The notes below the pieces were generated by a model. The model saw only the letters and a program-made list of their open reading frames with translations, had not been told where the DNA came from and made no database searches. A program made the position numbers and the translations under genes. DNA of 64,000 bases. Origin: Cellulomonas chitinilytica (GTDB taxonomy: Bacteria > Actinomycetota > Actinomycetes > Actinomycetales > Cellulomonadaceae). This document shows, one piece after another, positions 1 to 9,149 of the stretch (position 1 is its first letter; the number at the start of each line of letters is the position of its first letter). The DNA lies in NCBI RefSeq assembly GCF_016862675.1, contig NZ_BONK01000001.1, positions 1-64,000 of the forward strand. The letters run 5' to 3'.

Positions 1-730
<730 letters not shown>

Positions 731-761
731 CTGCAGAAGTCCCGCCATCGCCTCCACGGTC

Positions 762-771
762 GAAACATTTC
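762..771. promoter_or_regulatory. GAAA-NN-TTTC inverted repeat
   Basis: GAAACATTTC is a GAAA-N2-TTTC palindrome. Similar GAAA/TTTC inverted repeats have been described upstream of Streptomyces xylanase genes. It lies 31 bp beyond the LacI-type palindrome, as seen from the xylanase gene, so it may belong to the same promoter region. Function is inferred from the motif only. Confidence 0.4.
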
Positions 772-808
772 AGGCGGGGCGAATCCCGCAAGCACCACCC
801 CGGGACGG

Positions 809-1966
809 TCAGAAGTCGCCCGCGTTCAAGGTGGCCTGCATGGCCCGGACAGCGGGCGACGGCAGCCAGATCTCGCCGTCGACGACCGTGCCGTACCGGC
901 GCTGCAGCGCCATGTAGAACTTCCGGCCCGCGACGCCGTCGACCGCCCCGTCGTACTGGCCGGCCGCGGCCGTGCGCCGCATCATCTCCACGATGAGCGG
1001 CGACCCCGCCGTGCCGGGCTCCCAGTCGTAGACCCAGCCCGACGTCAGGCCCGGCTGCGCGTTGGGCTTGTACTGGTGCCACACCTCGCCGTCGACGTAC
1101 GTGCTGAGCACCTGTTGCGCCTTCGTCGTCGTCGCGGAGCCCCACACGCCGTCCTCGACGATCCCGCCCGCCGCGGACGGGACCGCGCCGCCGGCGGGCC
1201 CCGGCGTCGGGAGCGCCCCGCCGGCCAGCGCGAGCAACCGTCCGACGTCGAACGCGCCCGGGTCGCCGTGGTCGTTGCCGGGCACGTGCTCGTGGCCGAG
1301 GATCCCGCGGTACCCGTACCAGGTCGACGTCGCGAGCCGCTGGCCGCCGCCGTTGCCGTACGACGCCGGGTACGGGACCCACGTCACGGACGACGTCATC
1401 GGCACGCCGAGGCGGTCCGCGATCAGCTTCACCAGCCCGGCGAGGTACCCCATCGGCCCGTCCGGCATCGACGGCACGAACGCCGACGCGAGCGCACCGT
1501 TCCGCGGGTCCGACGTCCCGACCACCTCGAGCTGCACGGCCCCCATCGTGTTCGTCGAGACCCCCGGCGGGGCCTTCAGCGACCAGGCCGCCTCGTTCAG
1601 CGAGTAGTGCTGCCGGAACGTCCGCGCCCACGGGTCGACCGTCGCGTGGGGCGCCGACCGCCCGTCCTGGTAGGTGCCCGCCGACGGGTACCCGCCGCCC
1701 TCGGTCGTGTGCAGCACGACCAGCGACGGCTCGCGCTTCCACGCGAGCGTCGTCGGGTTCGCGAACTCCTGCCGGGACCCGCCCGGGTAGTCGTCGTCGA
1801 ACCAGCCGTCGACGCCCCGCCACGCCGGGCGCACGAGGTCGTGCCCCCACTGCTCCGGCTCGTCGCCCAGGCCGACGGGTGCGGGTTCCGGCTCCGGCTC
1901 CGCCCGGCCGGCCGGGACGGGCGTCGCCGGCGGGCCGGGTGGCAGGGTCAGGTCGATCTCGGACAT
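809..1966 (-). CDS. N-acetylmuramoyl-L-alanine amidase-type lysin with C-terminal repeats
   Basis: Protein of 385 aa likely to cleave the amide bond between muramic acid and the stem peptide of peptidoglycan. The amidase_2/PGRP-like domain spans about 70-250: LVVLHTTEG supplies zinc ligand His86, APHATVD carries a second conserved His, and GHEHVPGNDHGDPG near 215-230 matches the late zinc/catalytic segment. After a Gly/Ala/Pro linker come two related segments containing VxGxxW-type runs (VDGEVWHQY, VDGEIWLPS) that resemble endolysin wall-binding repeats. No signal peptide is visible, so it may leave by lysis or a non-classical route, or be a domesticated phage endolysin. ATG at 1966 has a GAGGGGGC ribosome-binding site. 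Confidence 0.8.
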   Translation of the reverse strand: MSEIDLTLPPGPPATPVPAGRAEPEPEPAPVGLGDEPEQWGHDLVRPAWRGVDGWFDDDYPGGSRQEFANPTTLAWKREPSLVVLHTTEGGGYPSAGTYQDGRSAPHATVDPWARTFRQHYSLNEAAWSLKAPPGVSTNTMGAVQLEVVGTSDPRNGALASAFVPSMPDGPMGYLAGLVKLIADRLGVPMTSSVTWVPYPASYGNGGGQRLATSTWYGYRGILGHEHVPGNDHGDPGAFDVGRLLALAGGALPTPGPAGGAVPSAAGGIVEDGVWGSATTTKAQQVLSTYVDGEVWHQYKPNAQPGLTSGWVYDWEPGTAGSPLIVEMMRRTAAAGQYDGAVDGVAGRKFYMALQRRYGTVVDGEIWLPSPAVRAMQATLNAGDF

Positions 1967-2081
1967 GGCAGTGCCCCCTCTGCGTGTGTCGTCACGACAG
2001 ATCCTCAGAGCGCGGGATCGCGCCCGACAGGGCCCTGACGACCGGCGAAGGAGGCAGATCGGGCACCCGCAGATACACCCG

Positions 2082-3269
2082 TCAGCGGCGGCGCGACGGC
2101 TCGAACGTGCAGCTCGGGTCGTCGCCGAGCAGGTCGCCCGTGCGGGCGTACGCCTGCGAGCGCGACCCGCCGCACACCGCGGCGAACTCGCACCGCCCGC
2201 ACCTGCCTCCCAGGGCGGCGGGGTCGCGCAGCGACCTGAGCACGGGCGACGTCCGGTACACCTCCGGGAACGGCACGTCCCGGACGGACCCGGCGACGAC
2301 CGGCAGGAACCCGCTCGGGTACACGTCCCCCACGTGGTCGACGAACGCGAACCCCCGGCCCGACCCCACGTCCATCGGGGGCCGCGGCGGACGGCGCGGG
2401 AACTCGCCGCCGGCGAGCGCCAGTGCCGTCGCCCGGCGCAGGCGCACGCGCAGGGGGCCGGGCGGGAACACGGCGTCGGGGTCGTCGGTGGCCGCGCGCT
2501 GCACCGCTACCCGGCGGTGGTGCGCCGCCTCCGTCGCCTTCACCGGCACCAGGTCGGACACCTCGTGCAGCCAGTGCAGCACGTCCTCCTCGTCGTGCGC
2601 GGTCAGCGCGTCGAGCGCCTGCCCCCGACCGGTCGGCACCAGGAAGAACACGCTCCACAACGACACGCGCGCGTCGAGGACGCGCCGCAGCACGAACGGC
2701 AGCTCGTGCACGTTGTCCGCGGTGACCGTCGTGTTCACCTGCAGGCGCAGGCCGGCGTCCCGGACCGCGTCGAGCGCGGCGAGCGTGTCGTCGAAGACGC
2801 CGGGCACGCCCCGGAACGCGTCGTGCGTCGCCGCCTCGGCGCCGTCGAGCGAGACCGACACCGCCTTCGCCCCGGCGTCCCGCAGCTCGTCGAGCACGTC
2901 GCGCGTGAGCCGCGGCGTCACCGACGGCGACAGCGACACGCTCAGCCCGAGCGACGTCCCGTACCGGACGAGCTCCGCCAGGTCCGGGCGCTCGAACGGG
3001 TCGCCGCCGGTGAGGACGACGAGCGGCCGCGGCGCACCGAACGACGCGAGCTCCTCGAGCAACCTGCGGCCCTCGTCGGTCCCGAGCTCGCGCGGGTCCC
3101 GGCGCGGGATCGCGTCGGCACGGCAGTGCCGGCACGCCAGCGCGCACGCCCGGGTGACCTCCCAGATGACGATGAACGGGCGGTCGGCCGTGTCGTGGTG
3201 CAGCAGTCGGACGGGCCGGGCGCGCCCTGCCGGGGAGGGCTGGCCGGGTCCGGTCCCCGCGCCGTCCAT
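2082..3269 (-). CDS. radical SAM/SPASM domain protein (TIGR04053-like)
   Basis: Protein of 395 aa with a radical SAM core. The [4Fe-4S]/SAM motif is C42-x3-C46-x2-C49 in RACALACRHCRAD, followed by LTGGDPF near 85-92. The C-terminal SPASM region has C357, C360, C366 and C387 and should bind one or more auxiliary clusters. It resembles the actinobacterial TIGR04053 family, whose members look like relatives of haem-pathway decarboxylases or peptide-modifying enzymes; the substrate is unknown. I chose ATG 3269 over an in-frame start at 3293 because AGGAGG (3275-3280) lies 5 nt before it. No precursor peptide gene lies next to it. It is divergent from the flavoprotein gene at 3396 across a region holding a 12-bp palindrome. 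Confidence 0.85.
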   Translation of the reverse strand: MDGAGTGPGQPSPAGRARPVRLLHHDTADRPFIVIWEVTRACALACRHCRADAIPRRDPRELGTDEGRRLLEELASFGAPRPLVVLTGGDPFERPDLAELVRYGTSLGLSVSLSPSVTPRLTRDVLDELRDAGAKAVSVSLDGAEAATHDAFRGVPGVFDDTLAALDAVRDAGLRLQVNTTVTADNVHELPFVLRRVLDARVSLWSVFFLVPTGRGQALDALTAHDEEDVLHWLHEVSDLVPVKATEAAHHRRVAVQRAATDDPDAVFPPGPLRVRLRRATALALAGGEFPRRPPRPPMDVGSGRGFAFVDHVGDVYPSGFLPVVAGSVRDVPFPEVYRTSPVLRSLRDPAALGGRCGRCEFAAVCGGSRSQAYARTGDLLGDDPSCTFEPSRRR

Positions 3270-3342
3270 GCGTGCCTCCTCGTCGCCGCGCACCGACGCC
3301 GGCGCACCCGGTCACGCTAGGGACCACGCACGGCGGCACCCC

Positions 3343-3354
3343 GGACCTAGGTCC
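3343..3354. promoter_or_regulatory. GGACCTAGGTCC palindrome between divergent genes
   Basis: A perfect 12-bp palindrome lies between the radical SAM gene (start 3269) and the PNPOx-like gene (start 3396). It resembles NarL/DevR-type operators built around GGACC/GGTCC half-sites. It sits about 30 bp before a candidate -10 for the plus gene (TACGAT, 3385-3390), so it may act on both promoters. Regulator identity is inference. Confidence 0.45.
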
Positions 3355-3395
3355 CGACCGGGCTCCCGCGACGACACCGGCCCTACGATGCGGCG

Positions 3396-3815
3396 ATGGA
3401 CCTGGCCGGGCTCGTCGGGTACGTCCGCTCTCGCGCGGACGGCGTCGTGACGTCGCTCGGGCCGGACGGCCAGCCGCAGGCGGCGTACCTCCCCCTCACC
3501 GCCACCGACGGCGGCGAGCTCGTGCTCGACGCCCGCGTCACGTCGCGCAAGGTCGAGAACATCCGCCGGGACCCGCGCGTCGCCGTCGTCGTGGGCGGCG
3601 CCGACGGGACCACCCTGCAGGCCGAGGGCCACGCCGACCTGCCCGAGGGTGCCGACCGCGACCGGTGCGCGGCTGCCTACGTCGACGCGTTCCCGCAGTT
3701 CGCGGCCTCGCTGTCGGACCCCGGGATCGTCGTCGTCCGCGTCACGCTGTCGTGGGCGCGGCTCGGCGACCACCGCGACGGCGCGCGGGTCGAAGAGGTC
3801 GACCTGACCGGCTGA
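3396..3815 (+). CDS. pyridoxamine 5'-phosphate oxidase-like (PPOX class, probably F420- or FMN-binding) protein
   Basis: Small split-barrel flavoprotein of 139 aa. The pattern GVVTSLGPDGQPQAAYLPL, then SRKVENIRRDPRVAVVV, then LQAEGHADLPEG is the classic order of the TIGR03618-like PPOX class: a first strand with substrate contacts, the cofactor-phosphate contact S-R-K-x-x-N, and the third-strand EG motif. Such proteins reduce or oxidise small molecules with F420 or FMN; the substrate cannot be told from sequence. TACGAT (3385-3390) sits 5 nt before the ATG, so the mRNA is probably leaderless. It is divergent from the radical SAM gene and may share its control. Confidence 0.8.
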   Translation: MDLAGLVGYVRSRADGVVTSLGPDGQPQAAYLPLTATDGGELVLDARVTSRKVENIRRDPRVAVVVGGADGTTLQAEGHADLPEGADRDRCAAAYVDAFPQFAASLSDPGIVVVRVTLSWARLGDHRDGARVEEVDLTG

Positions 3816-3913
3816 CGTCGCAGCACCTCCCCTGAGGTGTCCACAGCTCACGGCGCCCGCGGGCCTGTGGATGACCAGCGGGGGCGTCCGCCGGCCGTTG
3901 CTTCGATGCACGC

Positions 3914-4435
3914 ATGCCGACGCGCACATCTGCCCTGATCCCCCTGCTCCTCGTGCTCACGGCCTGCTCAGCGCCCGAGCACGACCAGGGGCCCCCGACG
4001 AGCCTCGACCACGAGATCAGGACGATGGACGAGTCGCTGAGCATCCGCGTGCCCGCCGACTGGCAGCGGATGGACGAGTCCCTGCTTCCTGCCGCGGTCG
4101 TCCTGGCGGCGCAGGGGTCCGACGAGCGCGACCTGGTGATCGTCAGACGCTTCGACGACCAGCGCGGCGCGGAGGACCAGGCGGTCTGGGTGGCCGCAGG
4201 CCTCAGCGACCGTGGCGTCATCTGCGAACGCCTGGACTCGTCGGACGTGCTGGGCGCGTCGAACCTGGTGTTCGACTGCCCGTCGCCCGAGGGCGAGACC
4301 GCGCGGCGGCTCCTGGTGCCCGTGCCGACTGCTGACGGCAGCGTGCTGTTCCTGGTGGAGACGTCCGCCGGGGACTCCCTCGAGCACGCAGCGGCGGTGG
4401 CCGGCCCGATCGTCGCGAGCCTGAAGACGTTCTGA
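3914..4435 (+). CDS. predicted lipoprotein of unknown function
   Basis: Protein of 173 aa. The start is MPTRTSALIPLLLVLTACSA: a short basic n-region, a hydrophobic core and the lipobox L-T-A-C with Cys18 as the lipidation site. The mature part (SLSIRVPADWQRMD onward, ending VAGPIVASLKTF) looks like the PsbP/LpqN-type fold seen in many small actinobacterial lipoproteins, with a strand-rich body and a late amphipathic helix. Two Cys (about 102 and 119) could form a disulfide outside the membrane. No partner gene is evident. It is followed by the convergent bpX6 gene. Function unknown. Confidence 0.75.
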   Translation: MPTRTSALIPLLLVLTACSAPEHDQGPPTSLDHEIRTMDESLSIRVPADWQRMDESLLPAAVVLAAQGSDERDLVIVRRFDDQRGAEDQAVWVAAGLSDRGVICERLDSSDVLGASNLVFDCPSPEGETARRLLVPVPTADGSVLFLVETSAGDSLEHAAAVAGPIVASLKTF

Positions 4436-4519
4436 CGTGCCGGCCTCGTCGCCCCGGCGGTCACGGACACGCGGGCGACAGCGGTGGCACCGGCGAAGCC
4501 GCGGCCTGCGCCCGAGGCG

Positions 4520-7051
4520 TCACGTGCGCGCGGCGAACCGCGCCTCGACACGTCCCGACGCGGCGTCGAACGCGAGCACCCGGCCGTCCCACGAGCACAC
4601 GACGACCGACCGGGACGACTGACGGACCCGGACCGGGTCCGAGCCCTGCACGAGCACCGACCAGGCGCCGAGCGGCACGACACGATCGCCGGAGACGAGC
4701 ACTCCGTCCTGGCTCGCCGTGACGACCGCGACACAGGCCCCCGCGTCGACCAGCGTGGCCGACCCGTCGTCCAGCCGGGTGCGGGTCGGCTGACCGTAGG
4801 TGGTGTGGCGCCGGAGGAACGCGACGCCGTCGTCCCCCGTGGTGGTCAGCAGGGCACCGTCAGCCGTGAGCCCGGCCGAGACGACCGCGCCGACGCCGAG
4901 GTCCACCACGCCGCGCGCACGCAGCAAGCCGTCCGGCAGCGACCATCTCCACAGCTGCACGCCCGGTTCGAGCTCACCGGAACCGTCGGCGCGGATCGTC
5001 GCCGCGAGCGAGCTCGAGCTCCGCGCGAGGTCGAGGACCCGCTCGCCCGGCGCGAGCCGCTGCCGCCACAGCACCTTCGGACTCTCACCGGTGACGTCCC
5101 ACGCCGCGAGGCCTCCGTCGTCCACCACCACGAGCGACGCGCCGTCGAACGTCGTCGCCGTGCGCCGCACGTCGACGACCGCCCATCGGGCGGTCCGGCG
5201 GGTCACGAGGTCGAGCCGGTGCAGCTCCGTCGACCGCCCACCACCCACGACGAGCAGCGCGACCGCGCCGTGGTCCGCCACGACCAACCGGTCGGCGGGC
5301 ACGTCCCACCGGGCCCGCACCTGACCGGACGGACCGTACAGCCGGGTGCCGAACCCGCCGTGCGCCACCAGGACCCCGGACCTGACGACGGCGGCGTCGA
5401 GGATCGGCAGCTCTCCTCGGCCCGCGAGGACGAGGCTGTGCCGCGCGGCGCGGTCGGGCCGCCGGACGGGCCCCCGACGCGCCAGGTCGGCGACGGCGAG
5501 CGGGTCCGCGCGGCGGTGCAGGTCGGCGAGGAGGGTCTTCCTGCGCGCGTCAGGAAGGTCCGCGACGACGTCCGGATCGCGGACCAGCAGCCGTGCCGCG
5601 GCGGTGGCGAGGCGGCGATCCACCACGGGATCGCCGACCGGCCAGGTGCCGAGGGTGTCGACGAAGGAGGGTCGCCCGTCGTGCTCCCCCGGCCGCTCGT
5701 GCTCCTCGGCCGAGGCCGGTGTCTCGAGGAGCTCGACGGCCGCGGCGACCGCCGCCGCGGTGGGCCGGTGCGACACCGCCAGGGCGAACATCTCGGCGGC
5801 CTCGGGGCCGCCGAGCGACATCGCGCTCGCCAGGTCCCCCTGCACCTCGTCACGCAACGACGGCTGCGGCCACGCGGCCCGGACGGCACCCGACGGGTCG
5901 CCCAGGTCGCGGCAGTGCCGCACCCACTCCCCGCGCCAGGCGAGGTCTTCGTCCGGCCCGAGCAGCGCGGCCACCTGGGCGAACCCACCGCGGCGGCGCG
6001 CGATGCCGAGGGCCCGGCCGTGCTGCCCGAGCTTCCACCACAGACGGATCGCGACCTCGGCCGGCAGTGCGCGTGATTCGGCCAGCTCGGCGGCGAGGGC
6101 GAGCCGCTCCTGGCGCTCGAGCATCCGCACGGCATCGAGGGGTCGGTCCAGGAGGTCGGCCAGGACGTACGCCGCCTCGTCGATCCGACCGTCGCGCTCG
6201 AGCCGCGCGGCCGCCTCCTCGTAGTGGCGGCCCAGCGCGGCCTGGACCGTGCCCGCATCGAGGGCGACGGACCGGCCGGCGTGCTGAGGACCGGTGTGCG
6301 GCCGCAGCGCACCCTCACGGGTCCGCGGGAGCCGCAGGCTCAGTCCGCCGACCCCGCCGCCCAGGGCGATCGCCCGGCGCAGCGCCTCGTCGTACCGGCC
6401 CGCCTCGAACTGGCGCGCGAGGTCCGCGACGTACCGGGCGTGCCTGCGTGCCATGAGCCGGCCCCCGGGCGCCCGGAGCACCAGACGTGCGAGGAGGTCC
6501 GATCGAGGTCCGGGCACCCGCTCGCCCGTGCCCGGCCCCCGGCTGCCGGCACCGCGGTGCGCCGGTGCGGCTCGTTCGGCGAGCTCGGCCGCCACGCCGT
6601 CGCGCCGACGCCCCGGCCGGACCCCGGCGCGCGCCGCCAGGTCGACGGCGGGCTCGGCGGGGACGGCGTCGGCGACCGCGACCGGAGCCGGGGCGGCCTG
6701 CTCCACGGCCGCCAGGTGCTCGACCACGAGACCGGACAGGTCGACCCAGTGGGCGAGGTCGACGAGCGGGAGGTCGCCGATCGGGGCGGAGCACGACCGG
6801 CCGCGCCACGACCATCGCAGCACGTCGTCGGACGCCAGCTCGAGCGGCACTCCCGGCGCGAGCTCCGCACGCACGTGCACGGGCTCGGGCAGGCGCAGGG
6901 CCCACCTGCCGTCGGGCATCGTGTGCAGGGTCGCACCGCGTCGCCACGAGGCCAGCACGCGGCGGCGGCACTCGGCCTCCCCGAGCACGGGCACGTCGAG
7001 CACGAGGACGTCCGCCGGAGCGGCGCCCCGCCACGGGAGTCGGCCCGTCAT
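4520..7051 (-). CDS. bpX6-type protein of a MoxR-vWA-beta-propeller ternary system
   Basis: Protein of 843 aa and last gene of a four-gene minus-strand operon. The N-terminal 130 residues (PADVLVLDVPVLGEAECRRR, then ELASDDVLRWSWRGR) match my recollection of the bpX6 domain. The middle, about 205-440, is rich in helix pairs (RYDEALRRAIALGGG, AAARLERDGRIDEAAYVLADL) and reads as a TPR-like alpha-solenoid. From about 480 to the end are repeated strand-turn segments (GVLVAHGGFGTRLYGP, TTTGDDGVAFLRRH, LVQGSDPVRVRQ) consistent with a beta-propeller. No catalytic motif was found, so I infer a sensor or scaffold. Its ATG overlaps the previous stop as ATGA (7048-7051). Confidence 0.75.
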   Translation of the reverse strand: MTGRLPWRGAAPADVLVLDVPVLGEAECRRRVLASWRRGATLHTMPDGRWALRLPEPVHVRAELAPGVPLELASDDVLRWSWRGRSCSAPIGDLPLVDLAHWVDLSGLVVEHLAAVEQAAPAPVAVADAVPAEPAVDLAARAGVRPGRRRDGVAAELAERAAPAHRGAGSRGPGTGERVPGPRSDLLARLVLRAPGGRLMARRHARYVADLARQFEAGRYDEALRRAIALGGGVGGLSLRLPRTREGALRPHTGPQHAGRSVALDAGTVQAALGRHYEEAAARLERDGRIDEAAYVLADLLDRPLDAVRMLERQERLALAAELAESRALPAEVAIRLWWKLGQHGRALGIARRRGGFAQVAALLGPDEDLAWRGEWVRHCRDLGDPSGAVRAAWPQPSLRDEVQGDLASAMSLGGPEAAEMFALAVSHRPTAAAVAAAVELLETPASAEEHERPGEHDGRPSFVDTLGTWPVGDPVVDRRLATAAARLLVRDPDVVADLPDARRKTLLADLHRRADPLAVADLARRGPVRRPDRAARHSLVLAGRGELPILDAAVVRSGVLVAHGGFGTRLYGPSGQVRARWDVPADRLVVADHGAVALLVVGGGRSTELHRLDLVTRRTARWAVVDVRRTATTFDGASLVVVDDGGLAAWDVTGESPKVLWRQRLAPGERVLDLARSSSSLAATIRADGSGELEPGVQLWRWSLPDGLLRARGVVDLGVGAVVSAGLTADGALLTTTGDDGVAFLRRHTTYGQPTRTRLDDGSATLVDAGACVAVVTASQDGVLVSGDRVVPLGAWSVLVQGSDPVRVRQSSRSVVVCSWDGRVLAFDAASGRVEARFAART

Positions 7052-8754
7052 GCGAGGTTGCCCGGGTACGTCGCGATGCGCACACCTCGCCGGAGGTCGT
7101 GCAGCTCGATCTCGCCCTCGCCGAGATCACGTGCGAGCCAGGGACGGACCGGGTGGACCGCCACCCTCTGGTGCGCGCCGCTGAGCGAGGTGAGCGTCCG
7201 TTCCGCACCCCGCGTGACGAGTCGCAGCACGATCTGTCCGGCGGAGATCGTCACCAGGTGCGGCTCGCCGGCGTCGAGCTCGACGAGACCGACGACGTCA
7301 GACCCCGGCCTCGTCCCGACGTCGAGCTGCCGGTGGCGGGTGTGGACGAGCCGCCACGTCCCGCCGCCGGTCTCGACCGCGAGCCACCCGCCGCCGCTCA
7401 CCACGCGTGCGTCCGGCGGCGCGGCCACCGCACCGAAGCCGGCGGCACCGACCTTGTCCTGCACGTTCCGCATCGCGACGACCACCTGGTCCCCGTCCTT
7501 CGGCACGACGGCGACGGCCTGCGGCGCGACGGTGACCCCCGTCGAGAGCGACAGCAGGTGCCAGGCCGACGGCCAGCCGACCCACAGCTCGCCCTGGTGG
7601 TGGTGCACGGGCGCGAGGACCGCCGCTCCGGCGAGCTCGGCCTCGGTGAGCCGCAGCGTGCTGCCCTCGAGGAACGTCCCGTCCCACGTGCGCAGCTGCT
7701 TGCCGAGCACCGTGACCGTGGCGCCTCCGGCCGTCGCGTGCAGGACGACGAGGCGACGCCCGGTGGCGCCGGCCGCGACCACCGGGCCGGGCAGACGCCG
7801 GACCCGCGGCATCGCCTTCAGCTGGTCCTCGACGATCCGTGCCGTGACGAGCTCGTGGCGGCCCTGCCCGCGCCCGACGAGCGCGTGCCCGGAACCGGTG
7901 AGGATCGCGTCGCGCAGGACGAGCCCCCCGTCGCGCGTCGTCCGACGGCGTGGGACGGCCTCACGTCGAAACCCTTGGCCACGCAGCACCCGCAGCGCTT
8001 CCGGCGCCGGCGGTACGGGCAGCCGCACGCGCTCACCGGCGAGCACCACGTCGACACCGACCACCCCGGCGTCGGACCACGTCCCTTCGCTCACGGTGAG
8101 CACCTGCCGGACCGGTCTGGCCGGGACGGGGAGCCGGTCGACGAGCCCGGGCCGGACGACGAACCAGGCGTCGGGGTCGGCGTCGCGCCGGTCGGCCACG
8201 GTCTCGGGTCCGGCGTCCGTGACCTGCCGGGACGTGAGCCACCCGCTCAGGAGCTCGGGCAGGTCCCCCTGCAGCCAGGTGTCCGGAGCGTGTCCGAGGA
8301 TCCCGACCTCGAGGCAGGCACCCCGCCCCGCCGCGCGACGGTGCAGGACGACGAGCGCGGCGAGCTGGACGAGGCGGGCGGCCCCCGCCTGCGCGGGACC
8401 GGTGTCGACGACCACGCGCGTCACCCCGCCGGGGGGATCGTGCCGGAACGCGGTCTCGACGTGCAGCAGCTCGCGCGACGCCGCCCGGCGAAGGAACTCG
8501 TCCGGCTCCACGTCGAGGAGCGCCCACTCCGAGGCGAGCAGCCGTTCCGGTGCTCCCCGGGTCGACAGGCCCCCGTAGCCCTCCGGCTCACCGTCGGGCC
8601 CTTCGACGTCGACGTGCCGGGCGACCAGCTCGTCGACGCGCTGGAGCAGCGGCGCGAGCGCGTGGACCACAGCCGGCTCGAGCGCCGCCAGCGCCGCGGA
8701 CCACCCCTGGACGGCGGCGGGCAGGGCGGCCGTCGCCCCGCTCCTCAGCGCCAC
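7048..8754 (-). CDS. degenerate vWA-like domain plus beta-propeller protein (ternary-system component)
   Basis: Protein of 568 aa. Residues about 70-240 look like a von Willebrand A fold: RLLASEWALLDVEPDEFLRRAA, then VTRVVVDTGPAQAG, where the usual D-x-S-x-S metal site is replaced by D117-T-G-P-A, so the MIDAS is probably lost. The rest (240-568) is strand-rich with repeated GG/GxxW turns (GTFLEGSTLRLTEAEL, GELWVGWPSAWHLL) and fits a propeller. The GTG at 8754 is the only reasonable start: upstream codons in this frame are Arg-rich and uncoding, and it overlaps the 134-aa gene by 10 bp. It should pair with the MoxR ATPase at 9146-10282. Function inferred from family context. Confidence 0.72.
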   Translation of the reverse strand: MALRSGATAALPAAVQGWSAALAALEPAVVHALAPLLQRVDELVARHVDVEGPDGEPEGYGGLSTRGAPERLLASEWALLDVEPDEFLRRAASRELLHVETAFRHDPPGGVTRVVVDTGPAQAGAARLVQLAALVVLHRRAAGRGACLEVGILGHAPDTWLQGDLPELLSGWLTSRQVTDAGPETVADRRDADPDAWFVVRPGLVDRLPVPARPVRQVLTVSEGTWSDAGVVGVDVVLAGERVRLPVPPAPEALRVLRGQGFRREAVPRRRTTRDGGLVLRDAILTGSGHALVGRGQGRHELVTARIVEDQLKAMPRVRRLPGPVVAAGATGRRLVVLHATAGGATVTVLGKQLRTWDGTFLEGSTLRLTEAELAGAAVLAPVHHHQGELWVGWPSAWHLLSLSTGVTVAPQAVAVVPKDGDQVVVAMRNVQDKVGAAGFGAVAAPPDARVVSGGGWLAVETGGGTWRLVHTRHRQLDVGTRPGSDVVGLVELDAGEPHLVTISAGQIVLRLVTRGAERTLTSLSGAHQRVAVHPVRPWLARDLGEGEIELHDLRRGVRIATYPGNLA

Positions 8755-9149
8755 GGTTGCAACGCCTGCGCGTCGACGCCGCGGTGCGGGACCGGCGCGC
8801 CGAGCAGGCCGTCGGGCAGCACGGCGACGAGCGGCGCTCCCCGCAGATGCCGCCGGGCCGCGGCCGCGACCAGGTCGGCGGGCAGCGACGGTCGACGCCC
8901 GGTCGGCATGAGCACGCCGGCGTCCCACCCGAGGTACCGGGCACCGTCGCACCACGGCAGCTCGTCCGCCGGACCGAGCACGAGCAGCCGCCGGCCCGCC
9001 CCTGCCGCACGCAGGCCGGAGGCGCCGGTGTCCAGGCGCCGGACGGTCTCTTCGGCGAGCAGGCGCGCCGCCGTCCCCGTCGCCGTCACGGCGGCCGCCG
9101 CGAGCGGAGGCTCCCGGACGACCCACGAGAGCGCTGCGGGTGCGGTCAC
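8745..9149 (-). CDS. small bpX-type component of the MoxR system
   Basis: Protein of 134 aa from a GTG at 9149 that overlaps the ATPase stop as GTGA. The second half carries LLVLGPADELPWCDGARYLGWD and VLMPTGRRPSLPADLV, a pattern I associate with the small bpX5-like partner in these operons (recollection, moderate trust). No signal peptide, membrane segment or catalytic motif is visible. Its position, locked by overlaps between the ATPase and the vWA-like protein, says it is made in step with them. It could be an adaptor that loads client proteins to the ATPase; this is inference. Confidence 0.68.
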   Translation of the reverse strand: MTAPAALSWVVREPPLAAAAVTATGTAARLLAEETVRRLDTGASGLRAAGAGRRLLVLGPADELPWCDGARYLGWDAGVLMPTGRRPSLPADLVAAAARRHLRGAPLVAVLPDGLLGAPVPHRGVDAQALQPWR

